A DNA stretch of 64,000 nucleotides from Tenacibaculum sp. SZ-18 (GTDB lineage: Bacteria; Bacteroidota; Bacteroidia; Flavobacteriales; Flavobacteriaceae). Numbering within the stretch: position 1 is the first letter of the stretch; the number at the start of each line of letters is the position of its first letter. The stretch lies in the NCBI RefSeq assembly GCF_002813915.1, contig NZ_CP019335.1:1595777-1659776 (forward strand), written 5' to 3'. The notes under the pieces are model-generated. The model saw only the letters and a program-made list of their open reading frames with translations, made no database searches and was not told the DNA's origin. Below, piece after piece: positions 18,124 to 27,472 of the stretch. The position numbers and the translations under genes were made by a program.

Positions 18124-19821
18124 TTAATAACCTGCAGCTTGTCCATCTTTACGACTTTCAGAAGCTCCATGATATACTTTATTTTTATCATTCCACATGA
18201 TTCCTTGATATCCACCATAAACTCCTCTAACAGTGCCAATTCGATGACCTCTGTCAATTAATCCTCGAATTGTTGTGTAAGGAATCCCAGATTCTGTTCG
18301 AATGGTTCCAGTATTCGTAGTTGTTTCTCCCATTGGGTTAGCGCCGCCAGTATGGTCAAATCTTGGTGCATCTCCAGCTTCTTGTAAATTCATTCCGAAA
18401 TCTACTAAATTCATAACAATCTGAGTATGCCCCATGGGTTGAAAATCTCCACCCATAACCCCAAAGCTAACAAAAGGTTTTCCATTTTTAGTAATAAAAG
18501 CAGGAATAATTGTATGAAATGGTCTCTTGTTTGGTTCATAGGTATTTGCTTGCCCTTTTTTTAAACTAAATAATTCTCCCCTATCTTGGAGCATAAATCC
18601 TAATTCAGGAGGAACCATTCCCGATCCCATTCCTCTATAATTACTTTGAATCAATGAAATCATTGTTCCGTTTTTATCTGCAACCGTCATATAAATAGTT
18701 TCACCCGCAGAAATTTTACCCGCATTATATTTTCCTGCTCGTTTCCCAATTTGAGCTCTTCTCTTCTCAGCGTATGAATCTGAAAGTAATTCGGTAACAG
18801 GAACTTTAAAGAAATCCATATCTGCATAATATTTGGCTCTATCTTCAAAAGCTAATTTTTTAGCTTCCGTAAAAAGGTGTAAGTGTTCTGTACTACCAAA
18901 TTCGATATTTGAAAAATCATATCCTTTTAGGATTTGTAACATTTGTAAAGCCGCAATGCCTTGTCCGTTTGGTGGTAATTCCCATACATCATAACCTCTA
19001 TAGTTTACAGAAACAGGCTCTACCCATTCAGATTTATGTTTATTTAAGTCTTTTGCAGATAAAAAGCCTCCTTGGTTTTTTATAAACTTACCAATAGTTT
19101 TAGCAATTTCTCCTTTGTAAAAAGCATCTCTTCCGCCTTTAGCAATTTTTCTATATGTGTTTGCTAAATATGGATTCTTGTAAATTTCTCCTTCGTTAGG
19201 CAGTTTCCCTCCGTTTTGTGTGATATAGGTTTCAGTAATGTTTGGGAAATTTTTAGATTTATAAAAAGGAATGCTTCTTTGTAAATACCATGCAATTAGT
19301 TCAGTTAAAGGAAAACCATTCTCCGCATAATTGATAGCAGGAGCTAATATTTCAGACATTGGTTTAGATCCAAACTTATTGTGAAGTTCAAACCATCCGT
19401 CAACGGCACCTGGTACACTCACTGGAATTGGTCCGTGAGATGGAATTTTAGTCATGTTATTTTTTTCAAAATACTCCAAAGTCAATTTTTGAGGTGAACG
19501 TCCACTTGCATTTAAGCCATATATCTTTTTTGTTTTTCCATCCCAAACTATAGCAAATAGATCACCTCCAATTCCACAACCTGTTGGTTCCATTAATCCT
19601 AATGCAGCATTAGCTGCAATGGCAGCGTCAATTGCATTACCACCTTTTTTTAAGATATCTAAACCAATTTGTGTAGCTAAAGGATGGCTCGTGGCAACCA
19701 TTCCATTTTGTCCTAAAACTTCAGAACGAGTTGCAAATGGTTCACCTGTGATTCTATCTTGAGCTTCTGTGTATTGTAAATTCATTGTAATACAAAAAGC
19801 CATAAGAAGTAATTTTCTCAT
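18124..19821 (-). CDS. ggt: Gamma-glutamyltransferase, periplasmic
   Basis: The 565-residue precursor begins with a signal peptide and shows the family signatures GGNAIDAAIAANAALG near residue 60 and GCGIGGDLFAIV near residue 81. The autocleavage site places the catalytic threonine at T375 in AGETIYMTVAD. PPNGQGIAALQML and GMGSGMVPPELGFMLQDRG are further conserved stretches. The enzyme is made as a proenzyme that cuts itself before T375 into two chains and then transfers or hydrolyses gamma-glutamyl groups, for example from glutathione. Length is usual. The assignment of T375 as nucleophile is by alignment from memory. Confidence 0.92.
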   Translation of the reverse strand: MRKLLLMAFCITMNLQYTEAQDRITGEPFATRSEVLGQNGMVATSHPLATQIGLDILKKGGNAIDAAIAANAALGLMEPTGCGIGGDLFAIVWDGKTKKIYGLNASGRSPQKLTLEYFEKNNMTKIPSHGPIPVSVPGAVDGWFELHNKFGSKPMSEILAPAINYAENGFPLTELIAWYLQRSIPFYKSKNFPNITETYITQNGGKLPNEGEIYKNPYLANTYRKIAKGGRDAFYKGEIAKTIGKFIKNQGGFLSAKDLNKHKSEWVEPVSVNYRGYDVWELPPNGQGIAALQMLQILKGYDFSNIEFGSTEHLHLFTEAKKLAFEDRAKYYADMDFFKVPVTELLSDSYAEKRRAQIGKRAGKYNAGKISAGETIYMTVADKNGTMISLIQSNYRGMGSGMVPPELGFMLQDRGELFSLKKGQANTYEPNKRPFHTIIPAFITKNGKPFVSFGVMGGDFQPMGHTQIVMNLVDFGMNLQEAGDAPRFDHTGGANPMGETTTNTGTIRTESGIPYTTIRGLIDRGHRIGTVRGVYGGYQGIMWNDKNKVYHGASESRKDGQAAGY

Positions 19822-19959
19822 AAGTATGCGCTTTCAGATTTTATTTGTGCCTCTAAAATACTAAAGAATATACTCTAAATTCAAAACAAACAATTATTTA
19901 ACAGGACCTTTGAAATTGTTATATATTACTTTCATAAATAAATTACACTTTATAATTAG

Positions 19960-19967
19960 TACATTTG
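19960..19967 (+). promoter_or_regulatory. Promoter -7 box TACATTTG
   Basis: Exact TAnnTTTG match, 27 nt before the ATG at 19995. It contains the TTG at 19965, which is therefore unlikely to be a start codon. Confidence 0.5.
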
Positions 19968-19994
19968 ATTACTATCTTTAAAATCAAATATGCC

Positions 19995-20912
19995 ATGTTC
20001 AACTGTTTAGCAACGATTAGAATTCTTGTACTTTCAATACTATCTATATCTATTTTTTATTCTTGCAAACAAGAAAAGAAAGACACAAATAAAAATGAAG
20101 AAAAAGTAGTGAATACAACAAATTTAGAATTAAAAAAATCATTGACCTTTTATGCTTCTTTTGATAATGGTGTTAAAGCTGACTTTGCTTTGGGAGATGC
20201 CGAAATGTATACAGCTCCTAATAGAAACAGCGTTGATTCAGCAAAATTAGGACTGCATAAACCAGATATTAAACTTGAAGAAAATAAAGGAAAATTTGGA
20301 TCAGGTTTAGTTTTTACAGAAAGAAGTAAAGGCTATATCTATTATCCTAGTACAAAGAATATTTCTTATGATTCAATTAATTGGAATGGAGCTATTTCGT
20401 TTTGGCTAAGTTTAGATCCAGCTAAAGATTTAGAACCAGGCTATTGTGATCCTATTCAAATTACAGATGTGAGTTATAATGATGCTGCAATTTGGGTTGA
20501 TTTCACAAAGGAAAACCCTCGTGATTTTAGATTAGGAGTAATTGGTGATAGAAATGTTTGGAACCCAAATCCAGAAGGACCAGATAATGAAAATCCTATT
20601 TTTAATAAGCGATTAACTGGAGTTAAAAACCCTCCATTTGGAACTCGTCAATGGACTCACATTTTAATTAACTTTTCTGGCTTAAACACTAAAGAAGGAA
20701 AAGCATCTTTATATATGAATGGTGAGTTAAAAGGAACTAGAGTAAATATTGATACTCCTTTTACTTGGGAACTCAATAAGTCTAATATCTATTTAGGACT
20801 GGGATATATTGGTTTAATGGATGAATTGTCAATTTTTAATAGAAGTCTTACTGAAACAGAGATTATGGCTTTATACAAATTAAAAAATGGTATTCATTCA
20901 ATTTTAAAGTAA
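19995..20912 (+). CDS. LamG-like (concanavalin A fold) lipoprotein
   Basis: 305 residues from the ATG at 19995. The N-terminus carries a lipoprotein signal, with the lipidated cysteine in SIFYSCKQE. After a charged linker comes a LamG-like jelly-roll domain with LTFYASFDNGVKADF near its start, WNGAISFWLSLDP in the middle and IGLMDELSIFNRSLTETEI at the end. Such domains bind sugars or proteins and carry no catalytic residues of their own. Substrate or ligand is not predictable. The gene is monocistronic and convergent with the LytTR regulator gene. Confidence 0.75.
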   Translation: MFNCLATIRILVLSILSISIFYSCKQEKKDTNKNEEKVVNTTNLELKKSLTFYASFDNGVKADFALGDAEMYTAPNRNSVDSAKLGLHKPDIKLEENKGKFGSGLVFTERSKGYIYYPSTKNISYDSINWNGAISFWLSLDPAKDLEPGYCDPIQITDVSYNDAAIWVDFTKENPRDFRLGVIGDRNVWNPNPEGPDNENPIFNKRLTGVKNPPFGTRQWTHILINFSGLNTKEGKASLYMNGELKGTRVNIDTPFTWELNKSNIYLGLGYIGLMDELSIFNRSLTETEIMALYKLKNGIHSILK

Positions 20913-20936
20913 AATTAATTCTTTACTCTACTAAAA

Positions 20937-21689
20937 TTAGGAGTTTAACCATCGTTTAAAATCACTGGATTTTTGTCTACTTACAATAAATTCTTGATCT
21001 CTCGGATTAGTAATGGAAAGTTTAACTCTATGATTAAAGTATGGATTTAATTTTTCAACTGACGATTTTGAAACAATTTGTCCACGGTTAATTTTATAAA
21101 ATTGAGATTGATTTAGAGAAGAATACAATTGATCAATTGTTTCATCTATTATGAATCGTTTGTTATGAGTAACTCCAAATGAGATGCTATTCTCGGAATA
21201 CACATAAAGAATTTCTGATATTTTGATTTGAACAAATCCACTACCTTCTTTTACCAATATACCAGACCTATATTGTGGTTCCTGCACGGATTCAAGAAGC
21301 TGTTTTAAAATTTTTGGTTGAATAGTGTTAGAAGAATTTGTTTTATTGAATTTAGTTAAGGCGGCGTCTAAATCCTCTCGTTGAATTGGTTTCAACAAAT
21401 AATCTATACTATTCACTTTAAATGCTTGAATTGCATACTGATCAAAAGCTGTAGTAAAAATTATTGGTGATTCTACTTCCAGATGCTGAAATATTTCAAA
21501 ACTTAAGCCATCCGCTAATTGAATGTCCATAAAAATTAGATCTAGATTTTTATTTATTTTAAGCCAAGAAATAGCTTCTTCCACAGAATCAATTACATCC
21601 AGTACATTGAAATTTAAAGCACTTTCATTTAGTAGATTTTCTAATTGTCGAGCAGCTCTTGGTTCGTCTTCAATAATAAGTATATTCAT
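20937..21689 (-). CDS. LytTR-family response regulator
   Basis: 250 residues from the ATG at 21689. The alternative GTG at 21698 would overlap the kinase gene. The receiver domain has the acidic pair in ILIIEDEP and the phospho-acceptor D55 in LIFMDIQLADG, with K in LLKPIQRED. The C-terminal LytTR DNA-binding domain includes KEGSGFVQIKISEILYVYSE and QFYKINRGQIVS. It starts 2 nt after the stop of the LytS-type kinase gene, so the two form a cognate pair. Target promoters cannot be assigned. The two membrane-protein genes upstream in the same unit are candidates for signal-sensing partners. Confidence 0.92.
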   Translation of the reverse strand: MNILIIEDEPRAARQLENLLNESALNFNVLDVIDSVEEAISWLKINKNLDLIFMDIQLADGLSFEIFQHLEVESPIIFTTAFDQYAIQAFKVNSIDYLLKPIQREDLDAALTKFNKTNSSNTIQPKILKQLLESVQEPQYRSGILVKEGSGFVQIKISEILYVYSENSISFGVTHNKRFIIDETIDQLYSSLNQSQFYKINRGQIVSKSSVEKLNPYFNHRVKLSITNPRDQEFIVSRQKSSDFKRWLNS

Positions 21690-21691
21690 AA

Positions 21692-22765
21692 CTAGCACTT
21701 TAAATCAGATGTCTTTAGTAGAGGTAAAAATACTCTAAAACAATTATTATCCTTTTCGATTTGCACAGGTATATTAGTAATTAAACTGTATCGTTTTTCA
21801 ATATTTTTCAATCCAATTTTAGTAGATGAAAGTTTGGTAGATTTTAATTGGATATTGTTGGAAACTGATATTTTATTATCTGTAAGTGCAATATAAATTT
21901 CAAGCGGTTTTGATTTTGATACTATATTATGTTTTATAGCATTTTCCGTTAAAAGCTGTAAACTCATTGGAACAATAAGTTGATGTAAATTCTGAGTAGG
22001 AATATTCCAATAAACCTTTAAATTATCACCAAATCTTTCCTTTTGAATATGAATGTATGCCTTAACAAATTTGACTTCTTTCTCCAAAGAAATTAAATTC
22101 GAGTTTCCTGACTCAATTATAAAACGGTAAACATTCGATAAATTATCTACAAATGTTTTAGCATTTTCTTTAGGGTCTTGATCTATAATATCTCTCAAAG
22201 TATTTAAACTATTAAAAAGAAAATGTGGCTGCGCTTGATTTCTAAGTGCATCAAGCTGTGCCTGTATAATTATTTGTTTAGTTTGTTCTTCTTCACGAAT
22301 AGATTTCTTTAACCGAATGTAATAATATATGGCTTCATAAATAGCCATTGTCATGGTTGTAATAATAGTAACTGGGAGTAAAATTCTTAATTGAGTTGTA
22401 TGATTTATATTATCTCCTAGTAATGAAAAGAAGAATTTAATAAACTTTCCTCCAAGGTAGTCAACTAAGGTAACCACAATAATTATTGACGATATAAATA
22501 AGATAATTCTCTTGGTATCATCTTTAAAATTAGGAAATTTCTTTCTCAAAAATATTAAAACACTTCTAAGAATTATCCAATCACAAACTGTATAAAATAA
22601 TGAAACACTCCAACTCCAAATTGCAATAGAAAATGGTAATCTGATAAACGATTTGCTAAATAAATAGTCGGTTATAAAACTTAGAATTAAAATTCCGATT
22701 AAACTGAACCAAAAGTCATTAAAACCTAAATATTGTATTCGTTTTTTTTTGTTGAATATTAACAT
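21692..22765 (-). CDS. LytS/YehU-type sensor histidine kinase
   Basis: 357 residues. The N-terminal half has four hydrophobic segments between about residues 18 and 150. It is followed by the His_kinase (PF06580) domain with phospho-acceptor H181 in QAQPHFLFNSLNTL, and an ATPase domain with the N-box QLLTENAIKHNIV and a short GLKNIEKRY glycine motif. The second kinase-ATPase glycine box is reduced, as is usual in this subfamily. The sensor part contains no recognised extracytoplasmic domain, so the stimulus is probably sensed in the membrane or by a partner protein. Gap to the upstream membrane-protein gene is 3 nt. Confidence 0.9.
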   Translation of the reverse strand: MLIFNKKKRIQYLGFNDFWFSLIGILILSFITDYLFSKSFIRLPFSIAIWSWSVSLFYTVCDWIILRSVLIFLRKKFPNFKDDTKRIILFISSIIIVVTLVDYLGGKFIKFFFSLLGDNINHTTQLRILLPVTIITTMTMAIYEAIYYYIRLKKSIREEEQTKQIIIQAQLDALRNQAQPHFLFNSLNTLRDIIDQDPKENAKTFVDNLSNVYRFIIESGNSNLISLEKEVKFVKAYIHIQKERFGDNLKVYWNIPTQNLHQLIVPMSLQLLTENAIKHNIVSKSKPLEIYIALTDNKISVSNNIQLKSTKLSSTKIGLKNIEKRYSLITNIPVQIEKDNNCFRVFLPLLKTSDLKC

Positions 22766-22768
22766 GAT

Positions 22769-23569
22769 TTATAATCTTAATAATGGAATTCCCTGTTTAG
22801 CTTGATAAAATGTAAAACCAATCCAACTTGCATATAAAAATCCAAAAAATAAAACTAATAATATTTGTTTGTTCATAGTAAATTTCATTTTTTTTGAGGT
22901 TATCATTGCAAATAAAGGTATTATTTGAATGGCATGTAACCCAAAAAAATGTGCTACTCTTAAATCTCCAGCAATTGTGCTCCAATTTACAAATGGCAAC
23001 CCTTCTCCTCCATCTAAAATTCCAACACTATGTGACATTTGATTTATCATTTGCCCACCAATCCAACTTCCTACTATTATAATGATCCATCCTAAAATAA
23101 TTCCTAATTGAATTGATTTATGAGTTCTAAGCTTTAGCCTGATAGAATCAATTAACATTAATAGCATAATTAAAACATTTATACCAATTAAAACTCCCAT
23201 CATTGCAAATAAAATACCGTCAAATAAAGAAGATTGATTATAATGCGATGGAACTCCTCTAGCACCTTGCATCACAATTATTGCAGTTTCAAAGAAAATC
23301 GTAAATGAAACAATATTATTTATAATATTCCTTTTCTTTTTTGAATAAGGATAGAACGTAATTAAATATCCAGAAGTCAGTAAAAATACAGCATCTGATA
23401 TCAAGAATTTTAAAGGTTTAATCCATACGTTTACTCCCAACAATGTCCTTTCATCGATCAATAATCCTACAGTGGCTATAATAGCAAAGAATAAATGTAT
23501 CAACACAATACTGAATAGTATTGGGCTTTCTTTTTTTACTGTGTTAATAATTGTTTTAAGATATTTCAT
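22769..23569 (-). CDS. Polytopic membrane protein of unknown function, in the LytS/LytTR operon
   Basis: 266 residues with about seven or eight hydrophobic segments. I do not recognise the family. Polar residues stand out within or next to membrane segments: VWIKPLKFLISDA near residue 50, QGARGVPSHYNQSS near residue 100, and GDLRVAHFFGLHAIQIIP near residue 205. The histidines in the last motif could bind a metal or haem, but that is a guess. The gene overlaps the ABA4-like gene by 14 nt and ends 3 nt before the kinase gene. It is probably made together with the two-component pair and may feed it a signal. Confidence 0.7.
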   Translation of the reverse strand: MKYLKTIINTVKKESPILFSIVLIHLFFAIIATVGLLIDERTLLGVNVWIKPLKFLISDAVFLLTSGYLITFYPYSKKKRNIINNIVSFTIFFETAIIVMQGARGVPSHYNQSSLFDGILFAMMGVLIGINVLIMLLMLIDSIRLKLRTHKSIQLGIILGWIIIIVGSWIGGQMINQMSHSVGILDGGEGLPFVNWSTIAGDLRVAHFFGLHAIQIIPLFAMITSKKMKFTMNKQILLVLFFGFLYASWIGFTFYQAKQGIPLLRL

Positions 23570-23987
23570 TTTCAGAGTTTTTTAAAGATTTCATAATCAT
23601 AAATAATAGAAAACCAATTGGTCCAAACATAAAAGTTCCAAATAAACAAAGAGCGATTAAAAGTTGATGAATGTTATATTTATTATTCTGATTAACAATC
23701 CATATACCAACCAATAAATCAAAGACTAAATAATGAATCCAACCCGCTAAAACAGCATTTTCTTTAGTAAATAAACCCATTACAGAATTTAAACTACCAA
23801 AATCCATCATTCCTTCGGTTCTTAAATAATGAATAATATAAACAGCATATACAAGTGATAGTGCTATAGGAATTAACTTATAATCAATAAGAAATCTTGT
23901 TATTTTCCATTTCGGCACAAAAACTAATAATAGCCACATTGGAATAGCTATAAAATTTGCCATTGAAAATATTTCTGATGTTGTCAT
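23556..23987 (-). CDS. ABA4-like (DUF4281) membrane protein
   Basis: 143 residues with four hydrophobic segments and the signature GWIHYLVFDLLVGIWIV near residue 81, followed by a GPIGFLLFMIM segment. These features match the ABA4-like family, named after the plant protein needed for neoxanthin formation. The biochemical activity of bacterial members is not established. It is the first gene of a four-gene unit with an unknown membrane protein and a LytS/LytTR pair. No carotenoid biosynthesis gene is present in the window, so a link to carotenoids is not supported locally. Confidence 0.8.
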   Translation of the reverse strand: MTTSEIFSMANFIAIPMWLLLVFVPKWKITRFLIDYKLIPIALSLVYAVYIIHYLRTEGMMDFGSLNSVMGLFTKENAVLAGWIHYLVFDLLVGIWIVNQNNKYNIHQLLIALCLFGTFMFGPIGFLLFMIMKSLKNSENEIS

Positions 23988-24245
23988 AGTGTAAGTTTTA
24001 AGCTTTGGTTATGAATCAAATTTCTGCATAATTAACAAGTCATGGAAACTAATTAATTTGAAACATCGTTATTTCAATTTGAACTGTAAAAAAGTATATA
24101 ATTAAGATTTTTCCAATGTAAATAACCTATGAAAACACTTACTTGTATCAAAAAAAGTTTGCAATTCTTATTTCACTAAGTCATTAATATTAACTAAATT
24201 GTAATTTAATATGAATTATACAATTGTTATTACAGACTCTTCTTG

Positions 24246-26255
24246 ATGTATAGATTAAACTCAACGTTTTTATGGTATACGCTCTTTTGTATATCTATTT
24301 TATTTTTTAATCATTCTGGGTATGGTATCAGTTCAATTCATAAAGGCGAAGCACAAGAACACTCAAAAAATCCTGTTGTTTCACAAAATACCGAAACATT
24401 ACTTGATTCGGGATGGGAATTTTATTGGAATAAATTAATTGAACCTGAAGACTTCTCAGAGTTATCGAAACCAGATAGTATAGTTGAATTAAAGAGTTGG
24501 ACTCTCTTTAAACTAAATAAAAAGCACTTACCTTCTTTTGGTTATGCCACTTATAGATTACGATTTACCTTACCATTAAATAGACCTAGTTCTTCTATTT
24601 TTATACCACCAGCTTATGCTGCTTCAAAAACATGGGTTAATGGAAAACTAATTTCTGAAATTGGAAAAGTAACTAATGTAAGAAACGATGTACTTCATAG
24701 AAGATATCGTCAAACAATTCCATTAGATATTCACGAATCAAATTTTGAGATAATTATTCAAGTGGTAAACTTCTATCATAATAAAGGTGGTTTGGATAAA
24801 CCTTTATCAATTGCCGAAAGTTCATATCTTAATTCCAAAAACCGTAACAAAATAATAGCGGATATGTTATTTATTGGGTGCCTTGGTTTTATAGGATTAT
24901 TCTTTCTCCTATTCTTTTTCTTTTATTGGAATAAGGACAAAGCTATATTTTATATAGGTATTGCTTGTGTGTCTTTGTCATATATGGCATTAAGCAGTAG
25001 ATATGCTCCTCTAGCAGAATTGTTTCCCACAATGAGTTGGGCATTATTAACAAAGGTAGAATATATATCATTATTTTACTCTGGAACAGCGGTTAGCCTT
25101 TTTTTTAATACTATTTTTAAAGACTACACGCATGAGTTGTATTATAAGATATTAATAGTTGGGTTTTATACTTTAAGTTTTCTAGTAATTGTGTTACCTG
25201 CTCCACATTTTACAAAGTTTGTTTTACCCTTTTTAATTTATATGCTGTTGAATATTCTTTACGCATTTTATATAACTATCAAATCTATTAAAGAAAAAAA
25301 GCACGACTCAATTTTATTAATTTCGGGGGTTCTTCTTGGTTTAATAGTTTTCTTTTTACACATATTTATCTTTATTGGGAAGTTGGAAAATCTTATCATT
25401 TACGTGAATTTCGGTTATGTTTTAGTTTTTTTAATGCTTTCGATGCTTTTAATGTTTCGATTTTCAAGATCTTTTGTTCAATTAGAATTATCAAGAGAAC
25501 TCGCAATAAATCAAAGAATAGAAATTTCACGTAAGTCCAATGAATTAACGAATGTCAATAAGGAACTAAAAGAAAACTTAATACAACTGGAAAATTACAA
25601 CGCCGAGCTCGATAGTTTTAATCATATTGTATCTCATGATTTAAAAGCGCCATTAGTTGCTATGCACAGTCTTATCACTTTTATTGAAGAAGATTTAGAT
25701 TTGGAATTAGATAAAAATGCAAAGAAACATTTTGAATTGCTAAAAGGTAGAGTTTTAAAAATGGATTCTTTAATTAACGGATTATTGGAGTATTCAAAAA
25801 TTGCTAAAGGAAAAAAGTCCAAAGAAATATTTAGCTTAAATAGTTTACTAATCGAACTAATTGAAATTTTAAATTATTCAGACAGTAGTACTTTTCATTT
25901 ACCAGATGAAGATATTCAAGTATTTGCAAACAGATTAGAATTAGAGCATGTTTTTCAAAACTTAATTGGCAATGCTATAAAATATAACGACAAGGAAAAA
26001 GCATGTATCGATATATCAGCAATTACAACGGATAGCGAATATATTTTCTCTGTAAAAGATAATGGACCAGGAATAGATGATAAATATCACTCAAAAATAT
26101 TTGAAATGTTCAGTCAGCTCGATAAAAATGATGAGACCAGCACAGGAATTGGATTAGCCATTGTTCAAAAATTGGTCGCTAAAAATCAAGGTACAATAAC
26201 TGTTGATTCAGATGAAGGAAAAGGAACTACCTTTAAATTTACTTGGAAGATTTAA
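24246..26255 (+). CDS. Sensor histidine kinase with 7TMR-DISM input module
   Basis: 669 residues from the ATG at 24246 (a TTG directly before it is not needed). After a signal-like segment comes an extracytoplasmic jelly-roll domain (about 45-195: LDSGWEFYWNKL, YRLRFTLPL, TWVNGKLISEIG). Then follow seven hydrophobic segments (about 205-405), a coiled-coil linker (410-455), a HisKA domain with H464 in HIVSHDLKAPL, and an ATPase domain with N-box NLIGNAIKYN, DNGPGID and GIGLAIVQKL. No response regulator gene adjoins it. Its 3' end overlaps the convergent CIA30 gene by 4 nt. The jelly-roll domain suggests sensing of a carbohydrate-like ligand, by family analogy. Confidence 0.9.
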   Translation: MYRLNSTFLWYTLFCISILFFNHSGYGISSIHKGEAQEHSKNPVVSQNTETLLDSGWEFYWNKLIEPEDFSELSKPDSIVELKSWTLFKLNKKHLPSFGYATYRLRFTLPLNRPSSSIFIPPAYAASKTWVNGKLISEIGKVTNVRNDVLHRRYRQTIPLDIHESNFEIIIQVVNFYHNKGGLDKPLSIAESSYLNSKNRNKIIADMLFIGCLGFIGLFFLLFFFFYWNKDKAIFYIGIACVSLSYMALSSRYAPLAELFPTMSWALLTKVEYISLFYSGTAVSLFFNTIFKDYTHELYYKILIVGFYTLSFLVIVLPAPHFTKFVLPFLIYMLLNILYAFYITIKSIKEKKHDSILLISGVLLGLIVFFLHIFIFIGKLENLIIYVNFGYVLVFLMLSMLLMFRFSRSFVQLELSRELAINQRIEISRKSNELTNVNKELKENLIQLENYNAELDSFNHIVSHDLKAPLVAMHSLITFIEEDLDLELDKNAKKHFELLKGRVLKMDSLINGLLEYSKIAKGKKSKEIFSLNSLLIELIEILNYSDSSTFHLPDEDIQVFANRLELEHVFQNLIGNAIKYNDKEKACIDISAITTDSEYIFSVKDNGPGIDDKYHSKIFEMFSQLDKNDETSTGIGLAIVQKLVAKNQGTITVDSDEGKGTTFKFTWKI

Positions 26256-26785
26256 TTAACTGAAATATAATCAATCTCTAGTTTAAATTTTTCATCCTTT
26301 TTATTTCCTATGAGGATTGCGATTTCTTTGATTTTATTTCCACTGAAGTTATCGATATCTAATCGATATCCTCTAAAAGAGGCATAAAAATCTTCTAATG
26401 GTATTTTGATTATTTCCCAAGTGTTAGAAGTTTTAAAAGTCTGTATGTGCCAATAACGCTGATATCTATTAGATTTAAGTCTTAGTTGATATTTCTTGTT
26501 ATCTCCTTTAACTCTTAATTCTATGAACTTCGATGAAGAATTGAAATCGACAGATAAAGGATATCTAGTCATAGCAAAGCCTCCGTTATTATCGGTTGAC
26601 ACCATACCGGTAAAAACACCATTGCCGGCATCATTTAAATAAATTTGGGAGGAAGAAATTCCTCCCATAACTGTATCATTAGTTATTTGCCAATTAGAAA
26701 TATTACAACCTTTTTCAAAATCGAATAAAACCGTTTTATCTTGGGTGAATTGTATCATAAATAATAAGGCGTATAGATATTTCAT
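26252..26785 (-). CDS. CIA30-domain protein, last gene of the photolyase operon
   Basis: 177 residues. It contains the CIA30 domain, a galactose-binding-like beta sandwich first known from a complex I assembly factor. The signature ITNDTVMGGISSSQIYL is near residue 35, with FAMTRYPLSVDF and YWHIQTFKTSNTWEIIKIPL further on. The N-terminus (MKYLYALLFMIQFTQ) is hydrophobic and could be a weak signal sequence. It starts 1 nt after the SDR gene. Bacterial CIA30 proteins have no defined reaction. In this operon it joins flavoproteins and redox proteins. It overlaps the end of the opposite-strand kinase gene by 4 nt. Confidence 0.8.
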   Translation of the reverse strand: MKYLYALLFMIQFTQDKTVLFDFEKGCNISNWQITNDTVMGGISSSQIYLNDAGNGVFTGMVSTDNNGGFAMTRYPLSVDFNSSSKFIELRVKGDNKKYQLRLKSNRYQRYWHIQTFKTSNTWEIIKIPLEDFYASFRGYRLDIDNFSGNKIKEIAILIGNKKDEKFKLEIDYISVN

Positions 26786-26786
26786 A

Positions 26787-27467
26787 TTATAATTTTAAGC
26801 TTATAATTCCTGCATCAATTGGAAAAACCTGACCTGATATTGCATTTGATTGCTCAGATAGTAAATAAGAAGCTAAATTTGCAACTTCTCCTGCTTGTAA
26901 ATATTTTTTCAAAGGATGACGATTTTCCATGTTTTCCTTTTGTTTATCATTTCTAAGAAGCTTTTCAGCTAAAGAGGTATCAGTAACTGTTGGAGCGATG
27001 CAATTAAATCTTACCTTAGTTGCAAATTCACCTGCTAATGATTTTGTTAAACCCTCTACAGCGGATTTACTTGCGGCAACACTTGCGTGAAATGGCATTC
27101 CCAACTTTGTAGCAACCGTACTGAATAAAACTACACTAGAATCACTATTTCTTAATTGTTTGATATAATTTTGAATTATTCTTACCGCTCCAATAACATT
27201 AATTTCGAAATCTTTTCTAAAATCGTCTAAAGACAATCTGTTAATAGGTTTTAAATTAATGCTTCCAGGACAATAGACCAAGCCATTAATTTCATCTCCT
27301 AATTCTGGCAAATCACTTGAAATAGCATCAATTGTATAATTAGTCACATTTGGATGTGTCATACCTTCAGTTCGACTAAAATTTATAATTCTGTGATTTT
27401 CCTTTAAATTTTCAATAACTGCTTTTCCAATTCCCCTGCTCCCACCTACTACTAAAATAGTTTTCAT
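26787..27467 (-). CDS. SDR-family protein without the catalytic tyrosine
   Basis: 226 residues with the Rossmann motif VVGGSRGIGKAV at residues 6-17, a possible active-site serine S116 in VVLFSTVAT and the lysine K134. The usual YxxxK pair is broken: the residue four before K134 is V130 (HASVAASK). The protein therefore lacks the canonical proton-donating tyrosine. The later DAGI motif near the C-terminus is normal. Similar sequences exist in which this position is not tyrosine, as far as I recall, so this is probably a subfamily trait and not a sequencing fault. It sits 5 nt after the DUF2805 gene. Confidence 0.82.
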   Translation of the reverse strand: MKTILVVGGSRGIGKAVIENLKENHRIINFSRTEGMTHPNVTNYTIDAISSDLPELGDEINGLVYCPGSINLKPINRLSLDDFRKDFEINVIGAVRIIQNYIKQLRNSDSSVVLFSTVATKLGMPFHASVAASKSAVEGLTKSLAGEFATKVRFNCIAPTVTDTSLAEKLLRNDKQKENMENRHPLKKYLQAGEVANLASYLLSEQSNAISGQVFPIDAGIISLKL

Positions 27468-27472
27468 GATGT

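Noticed and set aside
19965..19994. TTG start for the LamG lipoprotein
   Set aside because: The codon is part of the TACATTTG promoter box; the ATG at 19995 gives a clean lipoprotein signal.
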